From Agrypnia vestita (lineage: Eukaryota > Arthropoda > Insecta > Trichoptera > Phryganeidae): a stretch of 64,000 bases of DNA. A program made the translations under genes and the position numbers. The DNA lies in assembly GCA_016648135.1 (NCBI GenBank), contig JADDOH010024899.1:1-64000 (forward strand). Direction: 5' to 3'. The notes beneath the pieces are model-generated. The model did not search any database and was not told the DNA's origin. It saw nothing but the letters and a program-made list of their open reading frames with translations. The first letter of the stretch is position 1. Every line of letters begins with the position of its first letter. Below, piece after piece: positions 38,601 to 45,644 of this stretch.

Positions 38601-41600
38601 TTAATGTTCCCGGGCGTAGAGTGGTTCGTTTAAAATTTCTATGTAAGCATAATATGTTTTTTTATACGTATAAAGTTTACTTAATTATCTAGAATCCGTA
38701 CGTAGGAAATTAAGAAATATTCAATATTAAAAAAGATATAATTTTTGAAACATGCTTAAATATTTACGTTTTTTGGTCATTTTCAAACGTTGTTTATTCA
38801 TATAAAAAGATGATTTTAACGATATATTGTATCTATATTCGCACTTTGAGTCTTCATTCACTATTAAAAAGTTAAATTTTTTATAAAAAACACGTTAATT
38901 ATTATTTTAAAATAAAAATTCTAAAGTAAGATAAAAGACATCGTCAACGTCAGGATCCGTGTTAGATGCCGTCTGGCTACGGCAGAGGTCAGTCGTGTTT
39001 ATGTAGCCGAATATTCCTCGTCATTTATTTCACTATTCATTGTACTTTTACGCCAAATTTGACATTTATATGAATTATTATTATATAATACGCTCAAAAG
39101 CAATTGATATCTCCCATATATTTAGGTTTTATATGGATTTTCGAACGTTTTCATCCTTTTTAAACTTTGAACATGCGTCACATGTCAGTTCCGGTATTAT
39201 CCTAATTCAACAATTGTTCCAAATCATTTGAGGTATCAAGATACATACTGTACGAGCCGTGCGCATGCGCGTTCGCGTCTCCCATGTATTTATTTCTTGT
39301 TTAATATTAAAGGTATTCATTATGATATGAAAAGTATTTCAGAATTATTAATATGTTTTTTAAATTCTATTCAGTAAGTAATTATTGGACGAAAATAAAA
39401 TACGGGAATTTTTCGATAGATAAAATAATACATTTTGATATACGCAGTACGCACGTGGGGCTAGGTGATTGTTTTGTATTGTCATATTACGATATGCACT
39501 GATTTAAAAAGGAGTTCAGAATTATTATTATGATTCTTAAATTATTTTCGGAAAATAATAAGTCGACTCAAATAATATAAGATCATTTGTCTAAAGTTAA
39601 ATAAGTAAATATTTTAATACGTGAGATACTTCTGTGGAGATGCCTGACGCGGACGAAAGCAAAGAATATATGACCATCTCTTTCTATCAAACCTTACTGT
39701 TTTAGCAACGTATGTACCATAAATATGTAACGAACATGTAATTTTCATTCGATTTGCGCTCAGATGACATGTCGCGCACGGCTTGAAAAGACATGATCTA
39801 TCGATGTAATTTGACAGCTATGCATGTTTGTGAATCGGCTGTGCCGCCTTAATGAGCTCACAAAAATATGATGCTAGTTTCCTACCAAAGTGATTTTGTA
39901 TGCCAGGTATTATGACTAAAAAGTAGAAAATTATATTACATCCCTCCATCAACAAGAGAATTCTTTAATTCATATAAATATTGTAAGCATTCACCTTTTA
40001 TTTGGAGAGTGAGGCAAAAATTTTTTTTTTCCTTTTTAGTATATTTAAATATAAGCCTGGTTTATAAAAAAAAAAATTCATGGAATTCAAATTAAAACTA
40101 CGGAACATCTCTATTTGAATACCCAATAATGCAAATAAATTATAACTGAAATGATTCTCCTTACATTGAGCGCTTTCATGTCTCTTTGAAATTCTTTCTC
40201 CCAATACCTTGGAAGAGTGGTGAAGATGTGGTTGTCTTTGACAGTTGAGCCCCTCTCTTTGTCGAGCCATTGTGAAACGGGGTCCCTTGCAGCTTCCAAC
40301 AAGGCAGACTTACTTGACTGTATTCTTGAGTCATCATTTGATACAATAGCGTCTTTTAGGGTATCTACAGCAGATGTCATACTGTAATTGTGTCATAATC
40401 AAAAAATATTTAAGTAATGTTACATTTAAAGAGTGAAAAGTAATGAAAAATAATTTAAACACAAAAAAAATTCTTTTTCCTTTCCTTCTGCCATTTATTT
40501 TCCAAAATTTGAAGCTTTATGGTAAAAAACTGGTCGTGCATCTATGATTCAAAGTATTGTCCATCGCTGGCCACTACTTTCCCCCATTTTTTGGGGCAAA
40601 ATATGAATCCCGCATTTAAAAAACTGGTCATCTTTTGAAGCAATCCATGAATCGATTCAACTTTTTACTTCATTATAAGACTGGGAATGCTGGTTGGCTA
40701 GGCCGTGTGCCATTGATTGAAACGTGATAGTCGGAGGGAGCAACATCTGGAGAATACGGCGGGTTGGGTAGAACTTCCCATTTTGACATTACCAAGTAAT
40801 GTCTCGATTACTTTCGCAACATGGGGTCAAGCATTGTCTTGCTGTAAAATCACTTTGTGTCTTTCGTTGTATTGCGACCGTTTGTTTTTCATAGCTCAGC
40901 TCAAATGCATTAATTACGTTCAATAATGATCACCTGTGATTATTTCAGTCGGTTTTAACAGTTCATAATACATACATACCGAGCTGGTCTCACCAAATAC
41001 AGAGCATGACCTTGGAACCGTGAATATTCGATTTGGCCGTCGACGTGGAACCATGGCCAGGATATCCTCATGATTTTCTGCGCTTGGGATTATATACTCA
41101 TATTTTTGTACTCAGTCACAATGCGATACAGAAAACTCCCTCGTTTTTGCCTTTCAAGTAACTGTTCACAAGCAAACATTCAACATCTAATGATGTTTCA
41201 ACTCATTTTTTTTGTGTCACAATCCTAGGATCATGTCTTGAAGTCTGAATAGCACCATATCTCGGAGGCCGCTAGACTCCCAGATATGCTCTGGCCGATG
41301 GTCCATGTTTCGCTACCATACAACAGTACACTCCAGACGAGAGTTTCAACCAAATTCTTCCTAACCTTTATATCAATGTTAGGAAATTAAAAGATCTTGG
41401 ATTTTTTCTTGAAGGCAACACTTGCATGTTGGATTCTGCTTATAATATCTGCCTCTGAGTGGCCACCTCGGGAAATTCTGCTGCCCAAATATGAGAATTC
41501 TTTCACTCGTTTGATAGTGACGCCACTCAAAACAACATTTGTAGACACCTTTTCTCTTCCAACAACTATACACTTTGTTTTATCTTTATTTATTTTCATG

Positions 41601-44076
41601 TTGTAGTAGTTGCCAAAACATTTTCCATCATTCTTAGGGCCTCGTTCAATTCTTGTTCCGACTCTGCAAGCAGTGCAGTATCGTCGGCATATCTAATCAT
41701 TTAAATTTTTTCAACTCATACGACACCCAATTTCCTTTCTTCTGAATCATTCCATGTGTTAGAGGCATTTTGAAACTGCTTACTTGACTTACTCCCAATG
41801 ATCGTGCCAATTCTTCTTGACTTTGACACGAGCCTCAGCTGCAGATTTCTTCATATTGAAGCAGAAAATTAAAACCTCCCGCAAATTATGAGAAATCGCC
41901 TAATAAACTGACATTTTCAATCGAGAATACTTTATTGAAACAAACACAAATCTACAAATGTTTTTATGAGGTAAAGTTAACACAGGCCCTAGTTTATTGC
42001 ATGACCTATTTATTTCGACCATTACTATAAAACGGCATTAATGGAAAACGGCAGAAGCAAAGTTGTACATCTAATATTTACAGTTTGTTAGGACTATGAA
42101 AATATGTATGTATAATTGTAATTATATAAGTTTCCCATTAAAATTAATAATGCAGATTCATCAATGAAATACATCCGGAATGTCCGATTACACTCCCTAA
42201 ACCAACTTTTATTTGTATATCACACTTACTTAGTCAACATACGTGTCAGCATAATTTTTTTATCTGGATCCGAGGTTCCTTTTGCATTATTTTCAAACAA
42301 ATCCATAACGGTTTTGGCATCTTCAAGGATTTCTTCTAAGCTTTTTGTTTCAGAAACATATTTATCAAAAAGATAATTTTGCCTTGCTCTTCTAATAATT
42401 TTATCATCAATATCAGTTATATTCATAACATATAAAACTTTATACCCAAAATAGTCAGATAATACTCTGCGCAGTATATCAAAGGAAATGTAAGACCTGA
42501 AAATATGAATAAAAATATTAGTGACCCACATAACCGCAACTAACCAGTTGACAGAAGGGTCCATTCACTTTACGAAAGCCGCTTACATTAGTGTGAGTGA
42601 TCCCTTACACCCTATTGGCTGAGGACCCTCAATATAAAACCAGCAATTCGGTAATTATTAACTACTAACAGTGAAAAATCACAGGACATAATAATAATTA
42701 AAAACAACCCTTGCATGTAACCTGAACCGCGCGCTGATTGATGTGTCACACTCAGGCGCTCGGGTCTCATTAGCGGCTAGTCATTATCAGTGTTTTTGTT
42801 GTAATTCCAGCGAGTTATGAACAGACAAGACACTCAATATTAGGATAGTTGATGATTCACCGTGTCTTGTTTTGAAGTAACCAAGGTTACAAACAAACTA
42901 AGGTCTTGTGGTAACCAAGGTTACAAACGGGTCGTTTTCAACTAGGGTTACAAACAAAAAATAATCCTACAACATACTATAAACGTACATACAGAATACA
43001 TACATTTAACAGCAATTATGATTGTTGATTTTTTATAAACTGCACATATTACATAAATTATTTTCATTTTATTTAATAACAATTATGAAACCATACTAAT
43101 TTTGAAAATGGAATCTAGTTATTGGATTCTAGTTATGATTACGTACAGATATTCGAAATTATTAATATTTGGAGACTTTAAAAATTAAATATAGTTTTTT
43201 TATAATACATGTATGCTTATATCAGGTTTAGAAAATAAAATGCTATTATTTATTTTTTGCATCTATCATTTACTCAAAAAAAATAATGTTACGAGTTTTT
43301 GTAAACGGACTGTTACACACACTAATTCAAGTGGCTTTAATAAAATGAATGGGCTCTACAAACCAAAGATATTTTTAATAGATTCACAAGAATTTGTACA
43401 CCTAGCTAATAAAATGTTTTGTTGCACAACCTTTTTATGCATAACAATAAAGTAAGTATATCAATTTATTATTTTTAACATAAAATTTTTAATGTTCATA
43501 GTGTATAATCAATTATTATCTAGGTCAAAAAGAGTAACATCGACCAGTGATTCATTTGTTATTTTGATGAGAATGGATGAGAAAGAAAGAAGAATAAAAA
43601 GAGAAATAAGAGGTGTGAGAAATTCAAAGTGAAGCTGAATGCCACTTACAAGTACTATGCACTTTTGAGTACTACCATCAGATATTGGTACATATAATGA
43701 ATTTGATGAAGAGCGCACGAGGCCATCCAATTCAGGTGACTATAGAGGATATGTCAAAACAGAGTCAGCAAAATTCATAATATTGTGAAAGCTGACGACC
43801 AAGCAAATATCAGAAATTGCTGACATTGTAAACATCTAAATTGAATGCGTACAAAATATTCCACACGAAAAATTGGGCATAAGAAAGCATTCATTACCTT
43901 GCATGGCCCATGTGCGACGCATCATACACAGTTGGTCCGCAGCTGTACCAAGTTACATTGTTGCCATCTTGGGGAACAAACTTCTCCTTCTTTCTTGTCA
44001 GGCTATTGAAAAGCTTCAACACCGGCTGTTCAGTCTCCGATGGACTAATCCACGCAGGCTGGCAACGTTTAGTCAT
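14506..44076 (-). CDS. CysRS: cytoplasmic cysteinyl-tRNA synthetase (11 coding exons, whole gene)
   Basis: The enzyme charges tRNA-Cys with cysteine in the cytosol. Joining 11 exons by GT-AG sites gives 2202 bases, 733 residues plus stop, without frame breaks. Class I signatures are present: HMGH at 55-58 (HIGH motif) and KMSKS at 393-397. The catalytic zinc ligands fit exactly: Cys46 (WYSCGPT), Cys335 (HIECSAM), His360 and Glu364 (FPHHDNEL). The C-terminus has the Lys/Glu-rich helix and tail of animal cytosolic CysRS. The start MTKRCQPAW resembles the insect N-terminus. It lacks the extra EF1B-like N-terminal domain of one mammalian CysRS isoform. Introns make up over 90% of the span and are full of transposons. 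Exons are listed separately. Confidence 0.95.
14805..15322. mobile_element. Tigger-like MITE in CysRS intron 10
   Basis: It opens with ATTCGAAATTCAAGGGACCC and closes GGTTCGAATTTACGGGGTTTTACTGTA-like. It is the same family as 11366-11870, in inverse order. Confidence 0.7.
15465..15805. repeat. dispersed repeat shared with 45645-46010
   Basis: The shared blocks are AATTTTATTTTTTCTGCAGG at the start, a GTATGCAGTGCG block, and several GCGATAGCCAA / CAGACACCAATGGCCGC-type units. Short internal sub-repeats (about 35 bases) occur in both copies. Confidence 0.65.
15985..16628. mobile_element. right half of a probable piggyBac-like element
   Basis: The right end reads GACGCGGCCCAGG then a G run and TTAA (about 16621-16625), like a piggyBac terminus, with a perfect 16-base subterminal palindrome GTCGCATATATGCGAC at 16592-16607. 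A matching left end was not found. Two overlapping frames (15991-16383 minus, 16127-16429 plus) have no recognisable product. Confidence 0.35.
16640..17270. other. intron 10 spacer, nothing recognised
   Basis: Short frames only; no terminal repeats or family motifs are seen. Confidence 0.3.
17273..18250 (+). mobile_element. pogo/Tigger-like transposon, internally deleted
   Basis: It has 25-base terminal inverted repeats starting TACACTTGGGCCTCG and ending CGAGGCCCGAGTGTA, with one mismatch, including the TA target. The GTATAACACGG motif is repeated subterminally. Inside is the C-terminal tail of a Tigger/jerky-type transposase. At 978 bases it lacks most of the transposase. Confidence 0.85.
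17473..17835 (+). pseudogene. Tigger/jerky-type transposase C-terminal remnant
   Basis: The 120-codon frame reads [17 protein letters not shown], then [17 protein letters not shown] and [12 protein letters not shown]. This is the post-catalytic tail pattern of pogo-family transposases, often ending in a PCNA-like QSLITDF motif. There is no DDE core upstream. The first methionine is not a natural start. Confidence 0.65.
18303..18511 (-). CDS. CysRS: CysRS exon 10 (charged helix)
   Basis: The acceptor TTTTTAG is before 18511 and the donor AAG|GTAATT at 18302. It encodes [20 protein letters not shown], then a long Lys/Glu/Gln-rich coiled-coil segment and [20 protein letters not shown], conserved in animal cytosolic enzymes. 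Confidence 0.95.
18588..18880. repeat. three tandem copies of a 99-base unit next to CysRS exon 10
   Basis: The unit carries TATAGTCTGTCCAACTT, GAGAGTGGCAATTCAAC and GGAATATCTAGAATTCTGTC. Copies begin near 18598, 18697 and 18796. The second and third are almost identical. The array begins about 80 bases upstream of the exon 10 acceptor. Confidence 0.85.
18915..19095. mobile_element. GC-rich insertion bounded by short inverted repeats
   Basis: The block ACAGTGAATGG...CCATTCACTGT encloses a segment much richer in GC than the intron around it. A minus-strand frame ([13 protein letters not shown]...) crosses it. I do not recognise the family. Confidence 0.4.
19717..19879 (-). CDS. CysRS: CysRS exon 9
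   Basis: The acceptor TATACAG is before 19879 and the donor GAAG|GTAATA at 19716. It encodes [41 protein letters not shown] and the first base of Gly. Confidence 0.95.
20262..20298. repeat. solo end of the Tigger-like MITE family
   Basis: GGTCCCTTGAATTTCAAAAT followed by CATGGGGTTTTA matches the right end of the 11366-11870 family. Confidence 0.5.
20361..20587 (-). CDS. CysRS: CysRS exon 8
   Basis: The acceptor TTCTCAG is before 20587 and the donor GAT|GTAAGT at 20360. It encodes [20 protein letters not shown], then [20 protein letters not shown] and IGFPIGK. It is part of the helical anticodon-binding region. Confidence 0.94.
20625..20985. repeat. dispersed repeat 'TAGCTGTTCATACCC', copy 1
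   Basis: It contains TAGCTGTTCATACCCAGC, GATTAAGTT, GGGAGGGGAGAAATGT, ACCCGC-like blocks and the AGAACAGACAGAC tail. Related copies lie at 36480-36960 and 47370-47630. The tail structure suggests a LINE or SINE 3' end. Confidence 0.65.
20998..21432. mobile_element. non-autonomous TIR element, copy 2
   Basis: It has perfect 15-base terminal inverted repeats ATAACTTGGCGTGCG / CGCACGCCAAGTTAT. The interior matches 2915-3316 in opposite orientation. No transposase is encoded. The LTR element at 21463 inserted just to its right. Confidence 0.7.
21463..21769 (+). repeat. 5' LTR of the miniature LTR element
   Basis: It is bounded by TG...CA, has an AT-rich promoter-like stretch near 21510-21560, and an AATAAA at about 21713. 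It is nearly identical to the 3' LTR; the one difference seen is CTCTGCG here against CTCCGCG there. Confidence 0.92.
21771..21788 (+). promoter_or_regulatory. primer-binding site for tRNA-Trp
   Basis: The site TGGTGACCCCGACGTGAT starts one base after the LTR. It is the reverse complement of the eukaryotic tRNA-Trp 3' end (…TCACGTCGGGGTCA plus CCA), where minus-strand DNA synthesis would start. Confidence 0.8.
21909..22562 (+). repeat. internal GC-rich repeats of the LTR element
   Basis: Copies of CGCCGACTCACTGTGCG-type 17-20-mers are scattered through the interior. Two blocks of about 130 bases (22034-22165 and 22407-22540) are near duplicates, and a 30-base unit is repeated at 22196-22270. 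A 217-codon frame spans the repeats, but its composition follows the repeat units in all frames, so I do not call a protein. Confidence 0.7.
22648..22954 (+). repeat. 3' LTR of the miniature LTR element
   Basis: It has the same length and ends as the 5' LTR and is followed directly by the TAGA target copy. Confidence 0.92.
23105..23800 (-). pseudogene. mariner-family transposase remnant
   Basis: Minus-strand fragments include [20 protein letters not shown] followed by [16 protein letters not shown] sequence and VNADPN-like residues. This is the linker just before the first catalytic Asp in mariner transposases. The surrounding frames are broken. No terminal repeats were found. Confidence 0.55.
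24079..24214 (-). CDS. CysRS: CysRS exon 7
   Basis: The acceptor ATTGCAG is before 24214 and the donor GTG|GTAAGT at 24078. It encodes [11 protein letters not shown] and [11 protein letters not shown]. The inner part, [13 protein letters not shown], is a variable loop in the family. Confidence 0.93.
24215..24945. other. CysRS intron 6 spacer, nothing recognised
   Basis: AT-rich, with short incidental frames only. Confidence 0.3.
24948..25939 (+). mobile_element. Tigger-like transposon remnant in CysRS intron 6
   Basis: The terminal inverted repeats are CAGTCGTCACTCTCTGTAAC on the left and GTTATAGAGAGTGACGACTG on the right, flanked by TA on both sides. The motif CTATAACGAAA recurs near both ends. 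Inside, plus-strand fragments around 25090-25370 (LNADE-type, YSPNAI) and 25450-25700 resemble the CENP-B/DDE region of Tigger transposases. Frameshifts and stops are frequent. Confidence 0.8.
26296..26529 (-). CDS. CysRS: CysRS exon 6 (KMSKS exon)
   Basis: The acceptor TTTTCAG is before 26529 and the donor AAT|GTACGT at 26295. It encodes [18 protein letters not shown], then [11 protein letters not shown] and [15 protein letters not shown]. The KMSKS loop lies at residues 393-397. Confidence 0.96.
26640..27700. other. CysRS intron 5 spacer, nothing firm
   Basis: AT-rich. A run of GAGTTT-rich simple sequence lies at 27336-27400. No coding or terminal repeat signal is seen. Confidence 0.3.
27714..28272. 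repeat. tandem array of a 95-base unit
   Basis: Units begin GATCTGAATAGGATATTA at about 27714, 27896, 27991, 28086 and 28182. They carry AAATAAAATAAAACAATTAA and AAAGATGACAGTAACAGTAA. The first unit is expanded by extra AAATA/AACAA simple repeats. The array directly follows the 3' end of the minus-strand LINE fragment. Confidence 0.9.
28273..29128 (-). mobile_element. 5'-truncated non-LTR retrotransposon in CysRS intron 5
   Basis: It consists of an RT C-terminal frame plus a short 3' tail that runs into the 95-base tandem array. It lies in the same orientation as CysRS, between exons 5 and 6. Confidence 0.75.
28306..29121 (-). pseudogene. non-LTR reverse transcriptase C-terminal fragment
   Basis: A 271-codon open frame begins inside the RT palm-to-thumb region: [17 protein letters not shown], then [37 protein letters not shown] and [14 protein letters not shown]. 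The pattern fits the CR1/L2-like group of insect LINEs. YADD and the endonuclease are absent (5' truncation). The intact frame suggests a recent insertion. Confidence 0.8.
29218..29450 (-). CDS. CysRS: CysRS exon 5 (zinc-site exon)
   Basis: The acceptor CAATAG is before 29450 and the donor GAG|GTTTGT at 29217. It carries [23 protein letters not shown] with zinc ligand Cys335, and [12 protein letters not shown] with His360 and Glu364. The Cys-to-His spacing of 25 and His-to-Glu spacing of 4 equal those of the bacterial enzyme. Confidence 0.96.
29500..30680. other. CysRS intron 4 spacer
   Basis: AT-rich. A block at 30030-30120 (AAATAAAATGATAAAAACC) resembles the centre of the foldback element to its right. 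No gene is visible. Confidence 0.4.
30690..31215. mobile_element. foldback (long inverted repeat) element
   Basis: The left arm contains ACAGGTAGATTCCTGC, ATTATGAGTCGAAAATG and CATGACCTGATA. The right arm is its inverse, with GGTCATGGTTGC, CATTTTCGACTCATAAT and GCAGGAATCCACCTGT. Arms are about 110 bases or longer. The centre has AAATGATAAAAACC and its inverse. It has no coding capacity. Confidence 0.75.
32099..33065 (-). mobile_element. piggyBac-like element with transposase C-terminus
   Basis: It is flanked by TTAA on both sides (32095-32098, 33066-33069). The terminal inverted repeats start CACTCCGTTACACGCGC, followed near each end by GGGGCA...TGTGCCCC. The minus strand keeps the cysteine-rich C-terminal domain of a piggyBac transposase. 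At 967 bases it is non-autonomous. Confidence 0.85.
32440..32580 (-). pseudogene. piggyBac transposase C-terminal Cys-rich remnant
   Basis: In the minus strand the frame [20 protein letters not shown] followed by [12 protein letters not shown] ends in a stop. The CxxCG, TR.AC and KPV spacing is that of the piggyBac C-terminal zinc-binding domain. The rest of the transposase is missing. Confidence 0.6.
33440..34450. other. CysRS intron 4 spacer, nothing recognised
   Basis: No recognisable coding or terminal-repeat structure. A short GC-rich patch (GTGCGTGCGCGCGGGG) lies near 33944. Confidence 0.3.
34459..35633. mobile_element. TTAA-flanked non-autonomous element, copy A
   Basis: It begins GGCGGGACATTCACTGC and ends GGCTGTCCAGCC, with TTAA on both sides (34455-34458, 35634-35637). 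The interior is highly similar to copy B at 38378-39848. It is in CysRS intron 4 and has no transposase frame. Confidence 0.75.
35700..36025. repeat. RTE/SINE-like dispersed repeat
   Basis: The segment TAGCTTTTGCCAGCGACTTC, then GTAGACTTCGATTTCATCTC, CCAAATTTCATACAGATCCG and a final TTAAATAAGTAGGAT resembles the widespread insect 'CCGCGACTTCGTCCGCGTGGA' repeats associated with LINE/SINE tails (from memory of the pattern). Confidence 0.5.
36480..36960. repeat. dispersed repeat 'TAGCTGTTCATACCC' family, three tandem sub-units
   Basis: The unit of about 125 bases contains AAAGAATAAGTTTGCAAATT, ATAGGTCGAACAGTACAGAT and GGGTCC. It is repeated three times (about 36600, 36723 and 36850). The end AGAATAGACAGACATTGAGT matches the tails at 20960 and 47600. 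Confidence 0.7.
37243..37453 (-). CDS. CysRS: CysRS exon 4
   Basis: The acceptor TTTTCTAG is before 37453 and the donor GAAG|GTAATT at 37242. It encodes [18 protein letters not shown], then NGSVYFNV and [13 protein letters not shown]. It closes with GEG, split across the intron (phase 1). Confidence 0.95.
37460..38370. other. CysRS intron 3 spacer, nothing recognised
   Basis: AT-rich; no coding frame or repeat end identified. Confidence 0.3.
38378..39848. mobile_element. TTAA-flanked non-autonomous element, copy B
   Basis: It begins GGCGGTACATTCACTGC and ends GGCTGTGCCGCC, flanked by TTAA (38374-38377, 39849-39852). It is the longer relative of copy A and includes about 300 bases that A lacks near 39380-39600. 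It sits in CysRS intron 3. Confidence 0.78.
40165..40381 (-). CDS. CysRS: CysRS exon 3
   Basis: The acceptor ATTACAG is before 40381 and the donor AAT|GTAAGG at 40164. It encodes the acidic linker region and [20 protein letters not shown], then the DMKALN block typical of cytosolic CysRS. Confidence 0.95.
40440..41905 (-). mobile_element. mariner-family transposon, split by a LINE insertion
   Basis: The minus strand reads a mariner transposase N-terminus at about 41905-41720 ([20 protein letters not shown]) and the remainder at about 41195-40480, ending with the [18 protein letters not shown] and DSWIASKD blocks. A LINE fragment lies between them at 41207-41708. The frames are broken, so it is inactive. 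Its terminal repeats are too decayed to place. Confidence 0.75.
41207..41708 (-). mobile_element. 5'-truncated LINE inserted in the mariner copy
   Basis: It is flanked by an 11-base target duplication TTTCAACTCAT (41196-41206 and 41709-41719), with a short A-run at its 3' end (T-run at 41207 on the plus strand). The coding remnant includes the RT catalytic block [20 protein letters not shown]. One frameshift follows, then [29 protein letters not shown] and [15 protein letters not shown]. Confidence 0.85.
41910..42225. other. CysRS intron 2 spacer, nothing recognised
   Basis: AT-rich, no gene. Confidence 0.3.
42230..42496 (-). CDS. CysRS: CysRS exon 2
   Basis: The acceptor TTTTCAG is before 42496 and the donor AA|GTAAGT at 42229. 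The exon begins [11 protein letters not shown], the conserved run straight after the HIGH motif, and carries [11 protein letters not shown]. The exon-exon codons close in frame on both sides. Confidence 0.95.
42500..43890. other. CysRS intron 1, mostly unassigned
   Basis: A CpG-containing patch with GGTAACCAAGGTTACAAAC, repeated two to three times, lies at 42880-42960. The rest is AT-rich with short incidental frames. A first-intron enhancer is possible but unsupported. Confidence 0.3.
43898..44076 (-). CDS. CysRS: CysRS exon 1 (residues 1-59 plus two bases)
   Basis: The start codon is at 44076-44074. The exon encodes MTKRCQPAW, then [20 protein letters not shown] with zinc ligand Cys46, and the HIGH motif HMGH. 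The donor AG|GTAATG is at 43897. A stop-free extension upstream was not needed because the start matches the usual insect position. No non-coding first exon could be identified. Confidence 0.93.
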
Positions 44077-44341
44077 CTTGTACTGAAATATTCAAGCATT
44101 TATTTTTTAATTCAATATAATTTTGAATCTATATTATGATTGTGCTTATGAGTTGTTTTTCCATTGCCAGCTTCAAAAATTACTCAAATTGTACCAATGT
44201 TTTTTTGTGAAACTAAGTGTACAGGTTATTATAAAATACATTTAGATATTATTTAATGTACATAAATTTTATATATATGTACATTATTTAAAATTTGATT
44301 GAAAAATGAATATTTACATTTTACGGCAAAAAACTTCAATA

Positions 44342-45626
44342 TTAGGTCCTTACATATGAAATTGGCATTTTGCCGTACTGGCAAATTTGATCTCAAATAT
44401 CTTCTCTTTGGTTAGGAATTCCAAATCCAAATTTATACAGCTATTTACTCATGTATTTTTGTTTTGAAAATTATAATTCATTTGTTTTTTCCTCAATTGT
44501 TTTTTTCTTTGCGTCACTCAGTTTACAAAATGAAAAACTTGAAATATCGCGTTATTTACGAGTACGAGTTCCACCGTGGCACCAGTGCTGCAGAAACGGC
44601 TCGAAGGATTAATGATGTGTATGGCGACGGTGCCGCAAAAGAAAACACAGTGCGTTTTTGGTTCCAACGTTTTCGTTCTGGAAATTTCGACCTGCAGAAC
44701 AAGCCCCGTGGACGGCCGGAGACCAAAGTTGATAATGAAGAATTGAAGGCTATTGTGGAAGCAGATCCATCGCAAACCACATCCGAGTTAGCTGCAGGCT
44801 GCGGTGTTAGTGATAAAACTGTTTTAATCCACTTGAAGCAAATTGGTAAGGTGAAAAAGCTTGAAAGGTGGGTAACTTACGAATTGAGTGAAGCAAATCA
44901 ACAAACGCGCGTTAACTGCTGCGTTGCATTACTCAACCGGCACAATAATGAAGGGATTTTAAATCGAATCATTACCTGTGATGAAAAGTGGATACTGTAC
45001 GATAATCGGAAGCGCTCATCGCAATGGCTGAACCCTGCCGAACCAGCCAAACCATGCCCCAAGCGAAAATTGACTCCAAAAAAGTTACTTGTGAGCGTTT
45101 GGTGGACTAGTGCTGGTGTCGTTCACTACAGCTTTCTTAAATCTGGCCAGACGATTACGGCAGATGTCTATTGTCAGCAACTGCAAACCATGATGGAAAA
45201 GCTAGCTGCTAAACAACCGAGGCTGGTTAATCGCTCTAGGCCACTGCTGCTTCATGATAACGCTAGACCACACACTGCACAACAGACGGCTACCAAATTA
45301 GAGGAGCTTCAATTGGAATGTCTAAGACATCCACCGTACTCTCCGGACCTTGCCCCAATAGATTACCATTTTTTTCGAAATTTGGATAACTTCTTGCAAA
45401 TCAAAAAATTCAACTCCGATGGGGCAGTCCAAACCGCCTTCAAAGATTTTATTGATTCCCGTCCGAATGGTTTTTTTAGTAAAGGGATCGATGAACTACC
45501 TATGAGATGGCAAAAGAGCATAGATAGCAATGGTACATACTTTGATTAAATAAATATATTATAATAAAAATAATCGGCTTTATGTTCCTCCCATACTAAA
45601 CGCCAATTTCATATGTAAGGACCTAA
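44342..45626 (+). mobile_element. full-length mariner transposon
   Basis: The terminal inverted repeats TTAGGTCCTTACATATGAAA / TTTCATATGTAAGGACCTAA are perfect for about 25 bases, flanked by TA. The single transposase frame is uninterrupted. Length, ends and coding state are those of a potentially complete element of about 1.28 kb. It lies about 270 bases upstream of the CysRS start codon, in the opposite orientation. Confidence 0.93.
44530..45549 (+). CDS. mariner transposase, apparently intact
   Basis: This encodes a 339-residue DD34D transposase that cuts and pastes the element at TA sites. The N-terminal paired helix-turn-helix domains include FHRGTSAAETARRIND and ENTVRFWFQRFRSGNFDL, and the linker KPRGRPET separates them. 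The catalytic residues are D in TCDEKWI, D in LLHDNARPH and D in LAPIDYHFF. Exactly 34 residues separate the last two. Length is close to the usual 345. I chose the ATG at 44530 because MKNLKYRVIYEYEF starts where mariner transposases start. An upstream in-frame ATG at 44464 adds 22 residues that look untranslated. Catalytic ability is inferred, not shown. Confidence 0.92.
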   Translation: MKNLKYRVIYEYEFHRGTSAAETARRINDVYGDGAAKENTVRFWFQRFRSGNFDLQNKPRGRPETKVDNEELKAIVEADPSQTTSELAAGCGVSDKTVLIHLKQIGKVKKLERWVTYELSEANQQTRVNCCVALLNRHNNEGILNRIITCDEKWILYDNRKRSSQWLNPAEPAKPCPKRKLTPKKLLVSVWWTSAGVVHYSFLKSGQTITADVYCQQLQTMMEKLAAKQPRLVNRSRPLLLHDNARPHTAQQTATKLEELQLECLRHPPYSPDLAPIDYHFFRNLDNFLQIKKFNSDGAVQTAFKDFIDSRPNGFFSKGIDELPMRWQKSIDSNGTYFD

Positions 45627-45644
45627 TATTTATATTTTGTTATG

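Noticed and set aside
44464..44529. Upstream start for the mariner transposase
   Set aside because: The extra residues lie in the untranslated region between the TIR and the usual transposase start; family starts match 44530.
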